Positions 33,301-46,500 of a stretch of DNA of 64,000 nucleotides are shown piece after piece. The stretch comes from Anas platyrhynchos (Eukaryota > Chordata > Aves > Anseriformes > Anatidae), in contig NC_092590.1 in the NCBI RefSeq assembly GCF_047663525.1, positions 17,325,001 through 17,389,000 on the forward strand, read 5' to 3'. The stretch's first letter is position 1; each line of letters begins with the position of its first letter. Below the pieces are notes generated by a model. That model did not search any database. It was not told the origin of the DNA and saw nothing but the letters and a program-made list of their open reading frames with translations. A program made the translations under genes and the position numbers.

Positions 33301-36300
33301 GCTGAGGGGACCGCACAGGCAAAGGATACGCTGAAGTGTTCCCTCTCGCCCCTTTCCTTGCAGGTGCCTGAATTCATGAAGATCCTGTGGGAGGCCAGGC
33401 ACACCGTGCAGCAGAGCCCCCTCAAGGACCTCTTCTTCAAGGCACTCTGTCTCCTGGCCGGCTTCCGCAGCCAGGCTGTGGTGGACACCCTCCTCCAGAC
33501 AGAATCGCCCTCAGAGAGGTATGTGCGCTCCCCCTTGCCCCTCCGTGGCCACCAAACAGCAACCCCACGGCTTGCCTGCAGTGGGGGGATCCAGGGAAGC
33601 AGCAGGTCCCATTCCTCCCCCAGAAGCCTGAGCTCTGCGAGATCGGGCGCTCGTGTCTCTGGGGAAGCAGGCATCGTGTGCCCTGCTGCTGGCGAGGAGA
33701 GCGTTTGGCCTCTGGGGAGGGAGGGCACCAGGGGTCCCAGAGGACAGGGCTCACAGGTGAACGTCTGTTTGCTTGCAGAGACGAGCGGCTCTGGAGGAGC
33801 CTGGGCAGCAGCGACCTCGGGCCTAAGGTGCTGTATCACTTAATTTGGACACTGAACGAGGCATCTGAAGGCAGGTGTCGGCTCACGGTTGCTGCTCAAC
33901 CGCTGGATCATCTCAAGGTATGCTCGTCAGCAGGAGCATCTCTACAGCTTCCCACCTGCTTTCTCACTTAGCTCAGCAGGGTGAGGGAGTTGGGGGTCAC
34001 CCCAAGGTGTGAGACTTGCAGGCAGGAAGAGTCCCCCAGGGGGACAGGGGCACCACCAGGCTGGTGGGAAAGGCGGTGTTTAACAGGTTGTTTTGGCTCA
34101 CATTTTCCTGCAGCTCCTCTGTGCCATCTGTGAGGTGATGTCTGCTCTGCTGACCACGAGGGAAACCCGGGACGTGCTTGTTTGCCTCTTTTTCGCCCTC
34201 CTGAAGCGGGTCAGCATGGAACTGGGGACATTGGTGCTGTTTCCCCCCCTGAGTCTTCCGGCAGAAATCTTCAAGGAAACGGAAGAAGAGGAGCTGGTGT
34301 GGGGGTAAGGAGCAGCAGGGGCAGAGAACGGGGGGCTTCAGTTCCCCAGCCAGGCATATTTGTTCGTGATGCTGAGGGAGCCAAAGGGCTGCCCTGTTTC
34401 CCAGGTGTGGAAATTTCTGAGGGTTTTCTGTGGGTTTTCGTTCGCCAGACCCTACAGCGCTGCTCTGGAACAAGTGCTGGGAAGACTCCTGGACGAGAGG
34501 TGGCAGCGGGTGCTCTGGAATCATCGAGTGTGGCCGTCCCTGGACGTGCCTCAGTGGCACTGCAACGCCGTGCAGCTCCTGACCAGGTGAGAGCCCAGTG
34601 CTGCATCTCACCTCCCCCCGGGAAGCAGCCGCAGGACCCTTCCCATGTGCCTGGGGAGCTCTCCTGGGAGGCAGGGCAGCGCCTGCACCGCAGCAGGGGA
34701 CGTTTCGGGCCGCGGCCCGGGGCCTTCCCACCTGACCACGTCACCTGCTTGTGCTCTCTGTGCAGAGTGCTGCTCCGTGCCCAGCTCGTCTCACGTTTGC
34801 TGATAAACAGCTTCATGCTGTGGCTGCACTCCCCCTCGCAAAACCTGCAACTCACGGCGCTGGCTTTCTTCGCAGAGGTGAGGCGGCGCGTGGGGAAGGG
34901 CGGGCTCAGAGGGCTTTTCCAAAGAAACTGCTGCTTGGGGTGTCTCTTCATGGAAGAGACCAGCCCAGGTCCCTTCTCGGCACTGACAGAGCTTTGGCTG
35001 TCTTGTAGGTGGTGAAGGACCCGCCAGCTGAGGGGAAGCATCTCCTGAAGCCCCTGGTGTGGGTCTTCCTGGAGAAGCTGAAGAGTCCGAGCCGTGCTGT
35101 GAAGCAGATGGCAGCGAGAGGCCTGGGCCGTGCTGTCAGTGGCTTGCCCAAGAAGGTGAGGTGCACTTCCCTCTGCTCTGGCTGCAGCCCCCCAGCAGAG
35201 AGCCGGGCAGGGCTGCAGGGCAGTTGGGGAGCCTGGGGCAGAGCAGCACAGGCAGATGGGGGCTTCCCAACAGCCAGGCTGCTCTCCAAGCTCAGCACGC
35301 AGCCTGCGGGGAAACCTCTTGCCAAACGTGCCAGTGCCGTTCGTCACGGGGTTGTGCCGCAGCTGCACCCCCTTGCGAAACAGCAGTGGGGAGAAAGGGT
35401 GGGCATTGCGGGCAGCAGCCGCGAGCAGCTTGTGCGCATCTTTGGCTTCGCAGTTTCGAAGGCACAAGAGGAAGATCGTGAAAGCACTGGGGCGTGAAAT
35501 GGAGAAGGTGGACTGTCCTGGGGTGGCTGCGGAGAGCATGTTGGCCCTGGCAGAAATATTTGCAAAGCAGACGGCGAAGGGCTCGGGCAAGGCCTTCAAA
35601 AGCATCGCCCGCTCCACCAGGAAGTTCTTCGATGCCGTGAGTGAACCTACTTTTCTGCCACTTGTCCGAGGGGTGTGGGGTGGGCGGGGGCCTGCCTGTG
35701 CTGCGTGGAGGTGCTCCTGCAGGCAACCAGCTGCTGGGGCCCCTCTCTCTCTGCTGCGGGTGGGACGCAGCGAGGGCCCCGGCGCTCAGGTGCCATTTCT
35801 TAGGGATGGGACGAGGAAGGGACCTTCCACATGGAGGGAAGGGGCCGGAATGAGGTGACCTCGTTCCTAAAGCACCGCTGCCAACAGCGCTGCTCACACG
35901 CCCTCCGTTGTCAGTCCCTGATGCTTCGTTGTTGGAGGGAGGCTGGGAGGAGGTGCCTTCATAACCCAGCTCACAGATGGCTTTCTGGGTTGCAGGAGCA
36001 AAAGGAGCTTCGTTTTGCGGCCTTCCATCTCTACGCGGCCCTGGCTGCTGGCGCCAAGGGCGATCTCACCACGTTCTTCAGAGCAGAAGTGGAGCAGACG
36101 TATGGCAGACTCTTCCTCCACCTCCAGGACCCCAGCTGTGCAGTATCCAGTGTAAGGACCCCCTGAGCTTCTTTGCAATCCCACAGAAAGGCTCCCTGAG
36201 GAGCTGCCTCCCGGGCACGGGAGAAGGAACGACCAAGCACAATGCTCTTTTCCAGGCTTGCAGGATAGCCCTCTACAGATGCGCTCCTTTCGTCGAGCCA

Positions 36301-36839
36301 AAGGGGCTGGAGGTGGTCATCAGGAAGTTCATCGGGTGCAGTGGGGCAGAGCTGCAGCGCAATTTCGAATCTTACCTGGTGAGTGAGCCCTGTCCCGGGG
36401 GGATGCTGGGGCCATGGGAGTCGGAGGGCTCGGCAACGAGGCCTCTGTGGCCCAAGCAGAATTCACACCTCCCTGCTCTCCCCCAGGAGACAGCTGCTCC
36501 CGAGCTGCTGAAGAAACTGAAGCACCAGCAGGAGTCACCACAGGAGACGCGCTTCACAGATGCCACTCTCCACGTCCTTGGTGAGAGCCGGGACCGAGCT
36601 CTCTGCTCCGCTCCCACCGGGGCGGCCCAAGGGCTGCCAAGCGCTGCCCCAGCCGCCTTCCCTACGGTGCCCAGGAGGGCACAGCCAGGGGCCATATCTT
36701 GACACTGCTTCTTCTTCCCCACACTACAGAAGCCAGCGTGGAGCACCAAGAGAGCACAACGCATGCTGAAGACATCCCAGAGCATGCAGAAGATCTCTCG
36801 GGGGACACAGAAGACATCCCCGAGCTTGTAGAGGCCTGA
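24327..36839 (+). CDS. MROH-like HEAT-repeat protein, copy 2 (complete)
   Basis: All 40 exons are present at the copy 1 positions plus 16242, with splice borders and frame conserved, giving a 1,580-residue product. Differences from copy 1 are few. In exon 6 glycine becomes aspartate (VYDLF). In exon 18 glutamate becomes lysine (SSSSKED). In exon 35 valine becomes alanine and serine becomes arginine. These residues are shared by copies 3 and 4 where visible, so copy 1 is the outlier at those sites. No frameshift or premature stop is seen, so it should be as functional as copy 1. Confidence 0.85.
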
Positions 36840-36844
36840 ATAAA
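36839..36844 (+). terminator. poly(A) signal overlapping the stop codon, copy 2
   Basis: Same TGAATAAA arrangement as copy 1. Confidence 0.7.
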
Positions 36845-37066
36845 AGTCCAGAGAGCACAGCGGGTGCAGACCGGGTCCTTCCCAGGGTGGTGTTGGTGGG
36901 AGCTGGGGCCGGGCAGCACTGCCTGTGCAAGCCTCTCAGCACTGGTGGGATGGGGAGGGTCATGGCCAAAGCACCAGTACTCTGATCCCCCCCATCCATG
37001 TCCAAATGTAGTCACAAGGCTGGGAAAAACAAGAAAACCTTGAAGAAAACTGGGAGGCCTGTAGCT

Positions 37067-37522
37067 TGTGTAGTCTTTCAGCCGAAAGAAAGAGACAGGT
37101 AGCCTTGAGCTAGCAGAAGCAAGGAAGGTAAGGGATAAAAGGGTCAAAAGAAGAAGGAGAAAGCCAGCTCCAGACTGGTTTTCTGACTAGAGTTACCTTT
37201 TGCTCGTAAAGGGGCATTAACATATGTTAATGTGGGATTTGGTGTCCCTCCCTCCACCGCTGCTCCTTTGTCATGAGCAAACTCAGTGGAGATAGCTTAG
37301 GTGAGCTAAGATAGCCAATCAAAAGTAACCAAAGAGAGGGTTTTCACAAGTTTGCTGCGTATAAATTATGGTGATTGGAGTCAGAGGCGTGCTTGCTTTG
37401 AGAAAGATCGCCAAGCACCTGACTCTGCAGAGTTATAGGATTCCTTATTGAATTAAAGGGCCTTCGTGTGGATTCTGACTCGGTGTGCCTATTGGCGCGG
37501 GCACGAACCTACGGACTACACA
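37067..37522 (+). mobile_element. solo retroviral LTR, unit 2
   Basis: Same 456-bp LTR and insertion point as in unit 1, with the 9-bp terminal inverted repeats intact. It differs near 37360 (GTATAAATT against GTACAGATT in units 1 and 3), which here creates a TATAAA-like word. Confidence 0.75.
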
Positions 37523-38544
37523 AACACGGCCTGGGGCAGAAAGAAAAGCAAAACGGGGGCAGCTGAAGGCGGCTGGGAAGGCAGCTGGGGAAACTGGGCT
37601 GGGGCAGGAAAACAGAGGTGAAATGTTGCACGCTGTAGCTCAACACCAGTCTCTGTGCACTGGTTTGGGGGCCCAATGTGGAGATGAAGTCATCAGCTGT
37701 CTCTGGGGGGCTCAAAATGAGCCTTGTTTGGCTGGTTTTCAGGCTCAGCAATGCAGGCAGAGTCCTGTGGGTTTCGGCCTTTAGAGGAGGCTCGTTGGGC
37801 AGCTGTGGGCGGCTTGAAAAGGGAGACCAGCTGCTGTGTTTTGTGGGCTCAGCCAGGCTCATTTGTCCACTTTGGGCGCTCGCACACGGAGAGTAAGCAG
37901 CGCGTTTTGGGGGCTGGGAATCGAGCCCAGTGCCAGTGTACTCCGGCTCAGAAACCCAACCCAGCGGCTGCTTTGGGGCCAAGCCCTCGGCCAGGCCAGA
38001 CGGCCTGTGTTACTATGTATACAGTGCACAGTTGGGGCAGCTGGGGCATTCACATTTCAGCTCTGACAGCCATCGAGTTGCCCAGGCTGTTTGGACAAGC
38101 CCCAGCTGTAATTCCCTGCAGGCAGCTAATGACACGCACAACGCAGCCGGTCAGCGTTCACACCACGTGCGAGCACAGCACCAAGATGAAGACCGACCGT
38201 CGTGACACAGGGGGCCGGGATCAGGAACAGGGGCCGGGCCTCGCCGCGCAGCTGCCACCTGCACGGCTCCGCCTGGCGGGTGTGAGGCAGCCCCTCAGCG
38301 CCCTTCCCGAGGAGACCGTTACATGGCCGTTAGGTGGCGGTGACAGTCGTTACGTGGGCGTTACGGCTGTGAGATGGCCGCTTCTGCCTCAGCTTTTCCC
38401 TTCGTCACCAGAAGAAAGGAGTCTGACACCCAAGGCTGCGGTTCCCCGTGGTCTGAGGGCTGCCAGCCCCGTGACACTTAGCACAGGTGGCTCAGCAGTT
38501 CGTTCCGTTGGCTTGTCAAGGCAAGCAAAGTTTAATCACACGCT
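37523..38544. other. GC-rich intergenic spacer, unit 2
   Basis: Counterpart of 21281-22302; no gene recognised. The MYB-like motif cluster lies at 38315-38366. Confidence 0.5.
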
Positions 38545-39458
38545 CACAGAATCATCTGGGTTGGAAGAGAGCTCCAAGAGCACCTAGTCCAACCTCTGAC
38601 CTAACACTGACCAGTCCTCCACTAAACCATATCACATAGCTCTACATCTAAACATCTTTTAAAGACCTCCAGGGATGGTGACTCAGCCACCGAGCCCTGG
38701 GGTCACCACTAGTGACCGGCCTCCAACTGGATTCACTCCATTCACCACGACTCTTTGGGCTGGGCTATTCAGCTAGATTTTAGCCCAACGAAGCGTACAC
38801 CAGTCCAAGCCATGAGCAGCCAGTTTCTGGAGGAGAATGCTGTGGGAAATGGCGTCAAAAGCCTTACTGAAGTCGAGATAGACCACAGCCACAGCCTTTC
38901 CCTCGTCCACTAAGCGCGTCACTTTGTCATAGCCGGAGATCAGGTTCGCCAAGCAGGACCTGCCTTTCATAAACCCATGCTGACTGGGCCTGATCTGGGC
39001 CTGCTTGCCCTTTAAGCGCCGTGTGATGACACTCAAGATAATCTGCTCCATGAGCTTCCCCAGCACTGAGGTCACACTGACAGGCCTATAGTTCCGCGGG
39101 TCTGCCCTCCGGCCCTTCTTGTAGATGGGCGTCACATTTGCTAGCCGCCAGTCAGCTGGGACCTCCCCTGATAGCCAGGACTGCTGCTAAGTGATGGGAA
39201 GCGACTTGGCCAGCTCTTCTGCCAGTTCTCTCAGTACCCTCAGGTGGATCCTATCTGGCCCCTTTGACTTCCATACATCTAAGTGCCGTAGCAGGTCGCC
39301 AACCATTTCCTTGTGGATTATGAGGGCCACATTCTGCTCCCCATCCCCTGCCACAAAGTCAGAGGGCTGGGTACCCAAGAGAACCACTGGTCTTGTCGCT
39401 GAAGACTGAGGCAAAGAAGGCATTAAGCACCTCAGCCTTTTCCTCAGTGGGGGCTTCC
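38545..39458 (-). mobile_element. antisense CR1 LINE fragment, unit 2
   Basis: Same internally deleted CR1 as in unit 1, same breakpoints and same fusion to MROH intron 35 sequence, so it was copied with the unit rather than inserted separately. Confidence 0.88.
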
Positions 39459-39815
39459 CTATGGCCAGCCTGCTCTCCAAGCTCAGCACGCAGCCTGTGG
39501 GGAAACCTCCTGCCAAACGTGCCAGTGCCGTTCGTCACGGGGTTGTGCCGCAGCTGCACCCCCTTGCGAAACAGAAGTGGAGAGAAAGAGTGGGCATTGC
39601 GGGCAGCAGCCGCGAGCAGCTTGTGCGCATCTTTGGCTTCGCAGTTTCGAAGGCACATGAGGCAGACCATGGAAGCACTGGGGCGTGAAATGGAGAAGGT
39701 GAACTATCCAGAGGTGGCTGCGGAGAGCATGTTGGCGCTGGCAGAAATACTTGGAAAGCTGATGGCGAATGGCTTGGGTGAGGCCTTCAGAAGAATAGCC
39801 TGCTTCTCCAGCTGA
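39449..39815 (+). pseudogene. fragment of MROH intron 35 plus exon 36 at the unit 2/3 junction
   Basis: Same structure as 23207-23573; exon-like part from 39645, in-frame TGA at 39813-39815. Confidence 0.82.
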
Positions 39816-40065
39816 AATCAGCTGGAAGTGAGCTCCTGCCCCCTCCTCAGTGAGCAGCATCTGTGCTGTCTGCGCTGAGGAATTTGTGGGGAGGACCTGG
39901 GGACGCAGCAGCTGGGAGCGGAGGCCTGTGGCTGCTGCCTGTGGCCCCACTGCCCCAAAACAGCTCCAGGGGAAGGAAGGAGGGCTCTGTGCGGCCCGGG
40001 ATGTGTCAGTCACGGAGCCGGGCTGGTGGCATCGTGCCACGGGAGGGTTGGGAGGGCCCTGGCCT

Positions 40066-40241
40066 TTGCTCCCCATCCCCCTCTGTGCGTGTCTGGGCGC
40101 AGAGACTCAGTTCCCCTAACCAGGACTCCCTTCTCTCACAGCTTGTGGCCTGACGAGGACTGGGAGAGTGGTGCTCCAAGTGCCTGACTTCAAGGAGCTG
40201 TGTGAGAGGCTGGAGACCATGGAGGACGGGTCTCCATGTGA
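40066..40241 (+). pseudogene. broken extra copy of MROH exon 28 (unit 3)
   Basis: Same remnant as at 7582-7757, unchanged in structure. Confidence 0.78.
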
Positions 40242-40400
40242 GAGACCCTCTGTGCCCTTGGGGCAGGGGCTCGTCCCAGCCCTGCTCCGGACCTTTTTCC
40301 AGACAAACACTGTCTCATGGTGCACAGAAACTTCTTTCTTTGGAGACAATCAGGCAAAGGCACGGAGGGGAGCAGCGCTGCCACCTCCGGCCCTGCCCTG

Positions 40401-40514
40401 TGACGTGTCCCCGTATCTGTGGCAACCCTCTGTGAGGCGCGAGGCCCCTCAGCGAGGTCACAATGGCTGGGTGCCTTATAAGTGCTGCGGTGAGGGCAGG
40501 TGGCCCATTGCCTC
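40401..40514 (+). promoter_or_regulatory. TATA-type core promoter of MROH copy 3
   Basis: Same motif set as copy 1; TTATAA at 40476-40481. Confidence 0.55.
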
Positions 40515-40568
40515 TCGGCGGCCACAGGAGGAGGACCCGGAGAGAGATTCTGGGGTGATCCTGCTGTG

Positions 40569-43500
40569 ATGGAGAGGCTGAGAGGATGTTTTGGTAAGGG
40601 GCAGTGGGAGGCCGGGGGCTGCATCCCCATGAGTTCCCAGCACCACCAGAGATGGGTCCCCAGCCTGTGCTCTTGGTGCTGGGAGGATGCCTGCCCCACC
40701 TGGTGCGAATCCCCACAGCCAGCCAAGCTGATGCAAACTGGTTGTTTCCTTCCATCTTCCTTTGCTTGTGTAGGGATCAGGACTAGACGAAGACGTCACA
40801 GGAACGGTGGCAGAGAGACGGGGTCTGAGACTCTTGCCACCTCTGCCGCCGTCGTGACTTCCTTGTTGAAGAAGCTGCAAGACAGAGAGGTGAGCTGCGC
40901 ACATCCTGCTGTGCCGTGGGGGGTTGAGGGCTCCCCTCCACCCTCAACGCAGGGGTCTTGCCTGCTGGCCCCTCCGGTGTCCTGCTGCTGGGCTGACGCT
41001 GCTGCGCTGCCTCCTTTCACGCAGCAGCTCAGCCTGGAGCTGCCCAAGCCTCCGTCCTTGTCCTAGCCCTGCACCGTGGTCCCAGGCTGGCGCCTGGTGC
41101 TCGGTCGCTTCCCAGGGCTGCTGCTCCCTCGGCTCCTTGGTGTAGCTGGACGCAAGCTGGGACAGGACGCGCTGGTGCTGCCTGTGGGCTCTCCAGAGTG
41201 AGGGGCAGCAGCTCGCAGCTGCCCGGGAATAAGGGCAAAGCAAGAGGTGTCGTGGTCTCTCCCTAGGGTGAGCGAGCGGAGACTTACCGCCGCCTCGAGC
41301 ACGTCTTGCAAGGAGATGACACCCGTCTGCGGAGCGGCGTTGTCAACCGAGTGCTCGCAGAGGTGTCTGGAGACATGAAGGCAGCCCAGGTGAGCTTGTT
41401 CTCTAGGAGGACGAACGGAGCAGCCCGCCTCTCCCCAGCTTTCTCCTGGGCAGCATTTCAGCTGTGGCTCTTTTTCAGGGCGCGATGACCGAAGTGACAG
41501 CAGCTGCTGGTGACGTCCTGGTGGCTCTGGCTCGTTCCCACTTCGAGTTTGTGATGTCCGAGCTCCAGGGCCACCTGAAGAGCATGAGGGGAGGAGCATG
41601 CCAGGAGTTTGTGCTCAGCACCTTGAGCAAACTGGCCAGCAGCTATGGTATGGCCCCTTTGGCCTCGTGCTCTGGGAGATGGTCCGTGACGGCCAGGAGC
41701 AGGGCCCCTGCCCCTCCCTGAAGGCTATTTTGGGCCGGCGGGCTGTGGGCTTGTGGCACCTCCTCGCCCGGAGCTGGGATTTCTCCCCAGCCCTCCTGCC
41801 CGCGGTGCTGCTCTGGCTCTGGCTGACCGTGGCTCCCTCTGTCCCTCTGCCCGTCCTCTCTCTGCAGCCCTGCGGTGCATCCCCTTCGCCCAAATGACGC
41901 TCGCTGCTCTGCACGCCGTGCTGAGCCACGTGGAGAGCAGCCGGATCCTGCGCGCCATCTGCAGTGGTGAGTAGAGGGGAAGGGGCCGGGCGGGCTCTCG
42001 CTGCCTCGCTCCGATCGGATGGCGGCGTGGTCCTGCGCTGGGGGGCAAATTTGGGAAGGGCAGGGCGGGGGCTGCAATGCTAAGTGCTGGAGGGGAAGAG
42101 GCCTGCGAGGAGGAGGAGGAGGAGGAGGAGGAGGAGGAGGTAGAGAAGGAGGCTGAGGTGCAGTGGGCAGGAGGGGAGAAGGGGCACCGTAGTTTAGTCC
42201 AGATGCCTGGAGCACAGCACTTGCCGGTCCCGAGCCGAAGCCTGGCGAGCCAGGGACTGCTCCACACGGGCGTGGGCGAGGGAGCCGGGCACGCTGCCTG
42301 TTGCCGGCTTTGACGAGCTCCTTTCTTGTGGTGCAGTGCTGGAGCAGTGGTCGAGGGCGATCAACGCTTACTTCAATGCCTGGGAGCAGTGCCCCTTCCC
42401 TCGCATCGGGGAGGCGCAGCTCTGCGAGCAGGTGTACGACCTGTTCTGCCACGCGGTGGGAAACTGGCTGGGCCGTGACGAGGAGGAGGAGGTGAGAGCT
42501 GCTGGCCCTTTGGCAGGGGAACGCTTGCTGTCCTCTGGAGAGAGCCAGAGATGTCTCTCCTCTGGAGAGAAGGGAAAGGGAAAGCCCCCTGTGGGCAAGG
42601 CAGGCATGTGCTGGGGGACGCCGAGTGCTGCACAGCCCTCAGAGCATCTCGCCTCTCTTCCCTCTGCAGGACAAGCAGGCCGTCTTGGGAGCAGTGGCTG
42701 CTATGATGGCCGTCGTCCTCCGTGATGCACAGCACCAGGACAACGTGTGGAAGCAGGTCTTCTGGCTCCTGCGGCAGTACCAGGAGCTCCAGGAGACTTG
42801 CCGGGTGACAGAGGTGAGGCGTTGCGCGGGGTCTGGTGCAGCTGTGGGCAGGGCTTCCCCATGCCACAGGCGTGCTGGGTTTCTTCCTTCCCACGTGCCT
42901 TTAACCCGCTCGTCCTCTCCCTTCTCTTGTAGAGCCTCCGTTATTTCCTGACGACCTTGGAGGAACTTCACGCTGTCGCCCCCCAGGACAAGCTCCATGC
43001 CATCGCTGCTGCTGTGCACCACCAGGTAAAGGGAGCCCATGCCTGTGCCGCTGGCCCAGGTCCTGCAGGCCGCATTGCCACAGACGGGGCGGGCAGGGCA
43101 GGGCAGGGCGTCCTTCCACCAGGACCTTCCTGGAGCTGCCTCGAGGCTGTGAGCACCCCGATCCTGGATGTTTTGCGCAGGCCCGAGGGGCAGCTCAGTT
43201 CCTTCAGCCGTTTCCCCCTCAGCCACCTGGCAGGAGGCCTCTGGAGTGCCGGGACCCAAAAGGCAGCCTCTGATGGCTGCTCTGCCTGCGATCGGTCTCT
43301 AAAATGGACCTTTTTCCCACAGATTGTGGAGGAGGACAGGCAGCACAGCGCAGGCCACAAAGAAGAACTGAGGCAGTGCATTGTGCTTCAAGGTAAGGGA
43401 GGGAAGGGGACGATGCCCGTCGCGTGCTCGCAACTTCCTTGTGAACCTCAGCCGTGGGGTTTTGCTGACTATTCACGCAAAACGTGGTGTCCTGCCCGCA

Positions 43501-46500
43501 GCTCGAATCTGCCCGGAGGAGACAATCATGTTCCTGCTGTCCCACCTGAGCAGCGAGGACGAGGGCACCCGCAGGACAGCGCTGACTCTGCTGGGAGCTG
43601 TGGCACGCACTGACGGTCAGTACCACAGGCCAGGCCTGGGGCAGTCGGGGGGCTGAAGCTATCTGCTGTCGGAGCTTTCAGGCCCGGCAAGGCAGTAGTA
43701 GCTGCAGAAACAAAGTCCTTCTGGGACGCCAGTGCTTCCCCTGCAGTCAGAGCCCAGCCCTGCCGTGCTGTCCCGCTTGTGCGTGAGAAGCCTGGGAGCT
43801 TCGAGGGATCCCTTCTGCCATCTGAGCCCTGCCTGAACGCGGACCTCTCTGTGTCTCTTGTAGAGCCTGCAGTGAGAGAGAAGCTGCCCCTAATGGTAGA
43901 GGCCGTGCAGCCCTTGTTCATTGAGGCCAGCACCCAGGTGAGCTCATTTGGGAAGGAACAGCGAGAGCAGTGGGGCAGGGCAAGCCCCCCGAGCCGGCAG
44001 GTTGTGGAGCTGTACAAAGCCGAGCCCCGAGCCCAGGCAGCGAAGGCTTCTCCTGCGCGCTCGGTGCCTCTCCATGGGCTGCGGGGGCTGCCCCAGGCGA
44101 AGGTGGCTTCCCTGTGGCTGCTGGCGGGGCAGACCGTAACCACAGCGTCCCCTTGGCAGGTGAGGAGCGCGCTCCTGGGTTTCATCAGGGACCTGCTCAG
44201 CGTCAGCATCCCGAGCTGCTTGGCGTGGGAAGCGGTGGCGCACATCTTTGTCGAGTTCAGGCGGGCCTCGGACAGACTGGTAAGGACAGAGCGGGACACC
44301 CGCGGCTCGGTCCCGTGCCCAGGCTGTGCCGAGAGCTCCCTCAGTGCAGCGCTCGCTGCTCCCGAGCTGGGGCTGGGACGTGGGGCCTGGCCATCCTCCT
44401 CCTCCACAGAGCCTCCTGAGGCAGGAGCTGGGAGTAACGGGGGGTTTCCCAACGCTGTCTTGCAGGCAGTAGAAGACCTCCAAGAAGAAAGAGACCTTCG
44501 GGCCCAGTGCATAGATGTCCTGGAGTCTCTGGATGTCTCCGTTGGAGGCATGACCCAAGTAAGTGGTCCTGCTCCCCGCTGCTGCAGCCGCTGTGCACCT
44601 GCAGGGTGTTTTGGCCAGCCCTCGCCTGCCCCTTTTGGGGAAAGCCGTCCTTTCCCGCTCCGAGCCGCGATGGGCATGCTGACGTGCCAAACTGCCTCCT
44701 CTTCCTCTGCAGCTCTTGTGGCCACGGCTCCTGCAGTACATGGTGCCGGGCCAGTACTGCGGCCTGCTGCTCCCGCTGTCCCGCTGTCTCCAAGCCGTGA
44801 TCGAGAGACAGAAGCAAACAGAAGGGCAAGAGGACAGCGAGAAGCCTGATGCTGCCCAGGGGCAAGGTGAGAGCAGAAAGTGCCCCAGCAACGTGTGCCG
44901 GGCTCGGCCAGGGGCTCCCTCCCAGCTGCATGGGGGCGTCGAAGGTGCGAGGGGCTGGGGGCGAGGTGCTCAGGGGCTCACCCTGCCTTTCTTCCTCCTT
45001 GCAGACAAGACGCCCACGCCACAGGCGCTCCTGGTTCAGCTGCTGGTGAGTAGCGGGGCCGCGGGGAAAGAGCTTTTCTGGCCAGGGGCAGGGGGAGGTG
45101 CTGGGGCAGGGCTGCTTTTGCTTTTTGGAGTCGAGCTCCCTGGTGGGAGAAGCCGCGTCCCCGGCGGAAGGAGTGAGCCCGTCTCTCTCTGTCCTCACCT
45201 AGGTGGTGGCGGCTTCTGCTGGGTGCGGAGAATGCGGGGCCGCTGCCCTACAGCTGCTGCAGGCCCTGCAGAGCAGGATCCACAGATCCCTGAGGGACCT
45301 GTGGCCCATGCGCATCCCCCGCATGCTGCAGTACCTGGAAGGTAAGGTGCTAGTGTGGAGCGCCGGGCTCAGGAGAGCTGGAGGGGGCAGGAAAAGAGCC
45401 TCCCTCCCAGCACGGCGGAGGGGAACCGCTGCCGTCCCCCTTCCGGGCAGCCAGCGTGGAGGCTGGGATCTGCTGGGATCGGCTTGCCCCTGGGGTCTGC
45501 AGCCTGGCAAGAGCTGTGGTGCAGGCAGTCTGAGGCCCTGTCAAGCCTGGGACTTGTGGGGGTCTGGGCTCCCAGGGAAGGAGAGCGCGGAACTCTTCCC
45601 TGGTGCTGGCTCAAGTGACAGCGAGGGATTTTGCTTCCTCTTGCTTTGCAGAGCATCCAGAGGGCTCCCTGGACTCCGAAGAGTGGCAGTGCTATCTGCT
45701 TAAGGTACAGCATCCCCGGGGGTGAGGCTGCGGGCAGTTGTGCCCCCGCCGCTCCTGTGCAAGGCCCGGGCAAAGGGCGAGACAACATTGGCCTCCTGTC
45801 GTGTTCCCCCCCAGTTCCTGACGGAGTCAGCGGAGGAGATGCAGGAGGACCAGCCATGGATCGTGTGCCTGAGCCGGGAGCTGAGCCAGCAGCTGAGCAG
45901 CTCCTCCAGCAGCAAGGAGGACAAGGTTTGTTCCCTGCCTGCGCCCTCCTGGCAGCACAGCCCGGGGCACCCGGCTCCGGGGCTGGGGCTGAAGGAGCGC
46001 GTTCCCGTGCGGGCTGTCGGCACCGCTCCCCCTGCCCTCGCCCCAAAGGTGCTTCCCTCCGCTACCACGGCTCGGGCTCGGGCTCTTCTCTTGCAGGAGT
46101 TCCTGTACCGGGCTCTCGGCACGGTGCTGGCCTCTTGTCGGCGGCTCACCCACGTCCAAGGGCAGCTGCTGAAATACTTGAAAGAAACGGATGCCACCAG
46201 GCCGTGTGACAAACAGGTGAAGGTTCCTCTCCCTCTCCTGCCCCCGCTCTGCCCAGTGTCCCCATGTCCCTGCTCCGGACCTTTTCCATTTCCTGGGAGC
46301 TGCCGTTTCCCTTGGGCAATGTCCTGCCTTGCCGTCGTACGCGTGCCAGAGCTCACTCCCATTTCTCCGTCATTGCAGGGAATAGCTTCCGTGGTCTCCT
46401 ACGCTGCTGAGCGCCACTTCTACCTGGCCCTGGATGCAATGAGCATGGTCCGCAAGGCGCTCATCAAATTCGGCAGACGGCAAAGGGTAATGGCTGCAGG

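Larger units (their letters stand above)
23345..39586 (+). repeat. tandem array unit 2 (16,242 bp)
   Basis: Near-identical to unit 1 at a constant +16242 offset with only scattered substitutions. The GAG tract in intron 5 (25866-25898) is uninterrupted here, whereas unit 1 has a GTAGAGAAG interruption in it. Confidence 0.95.
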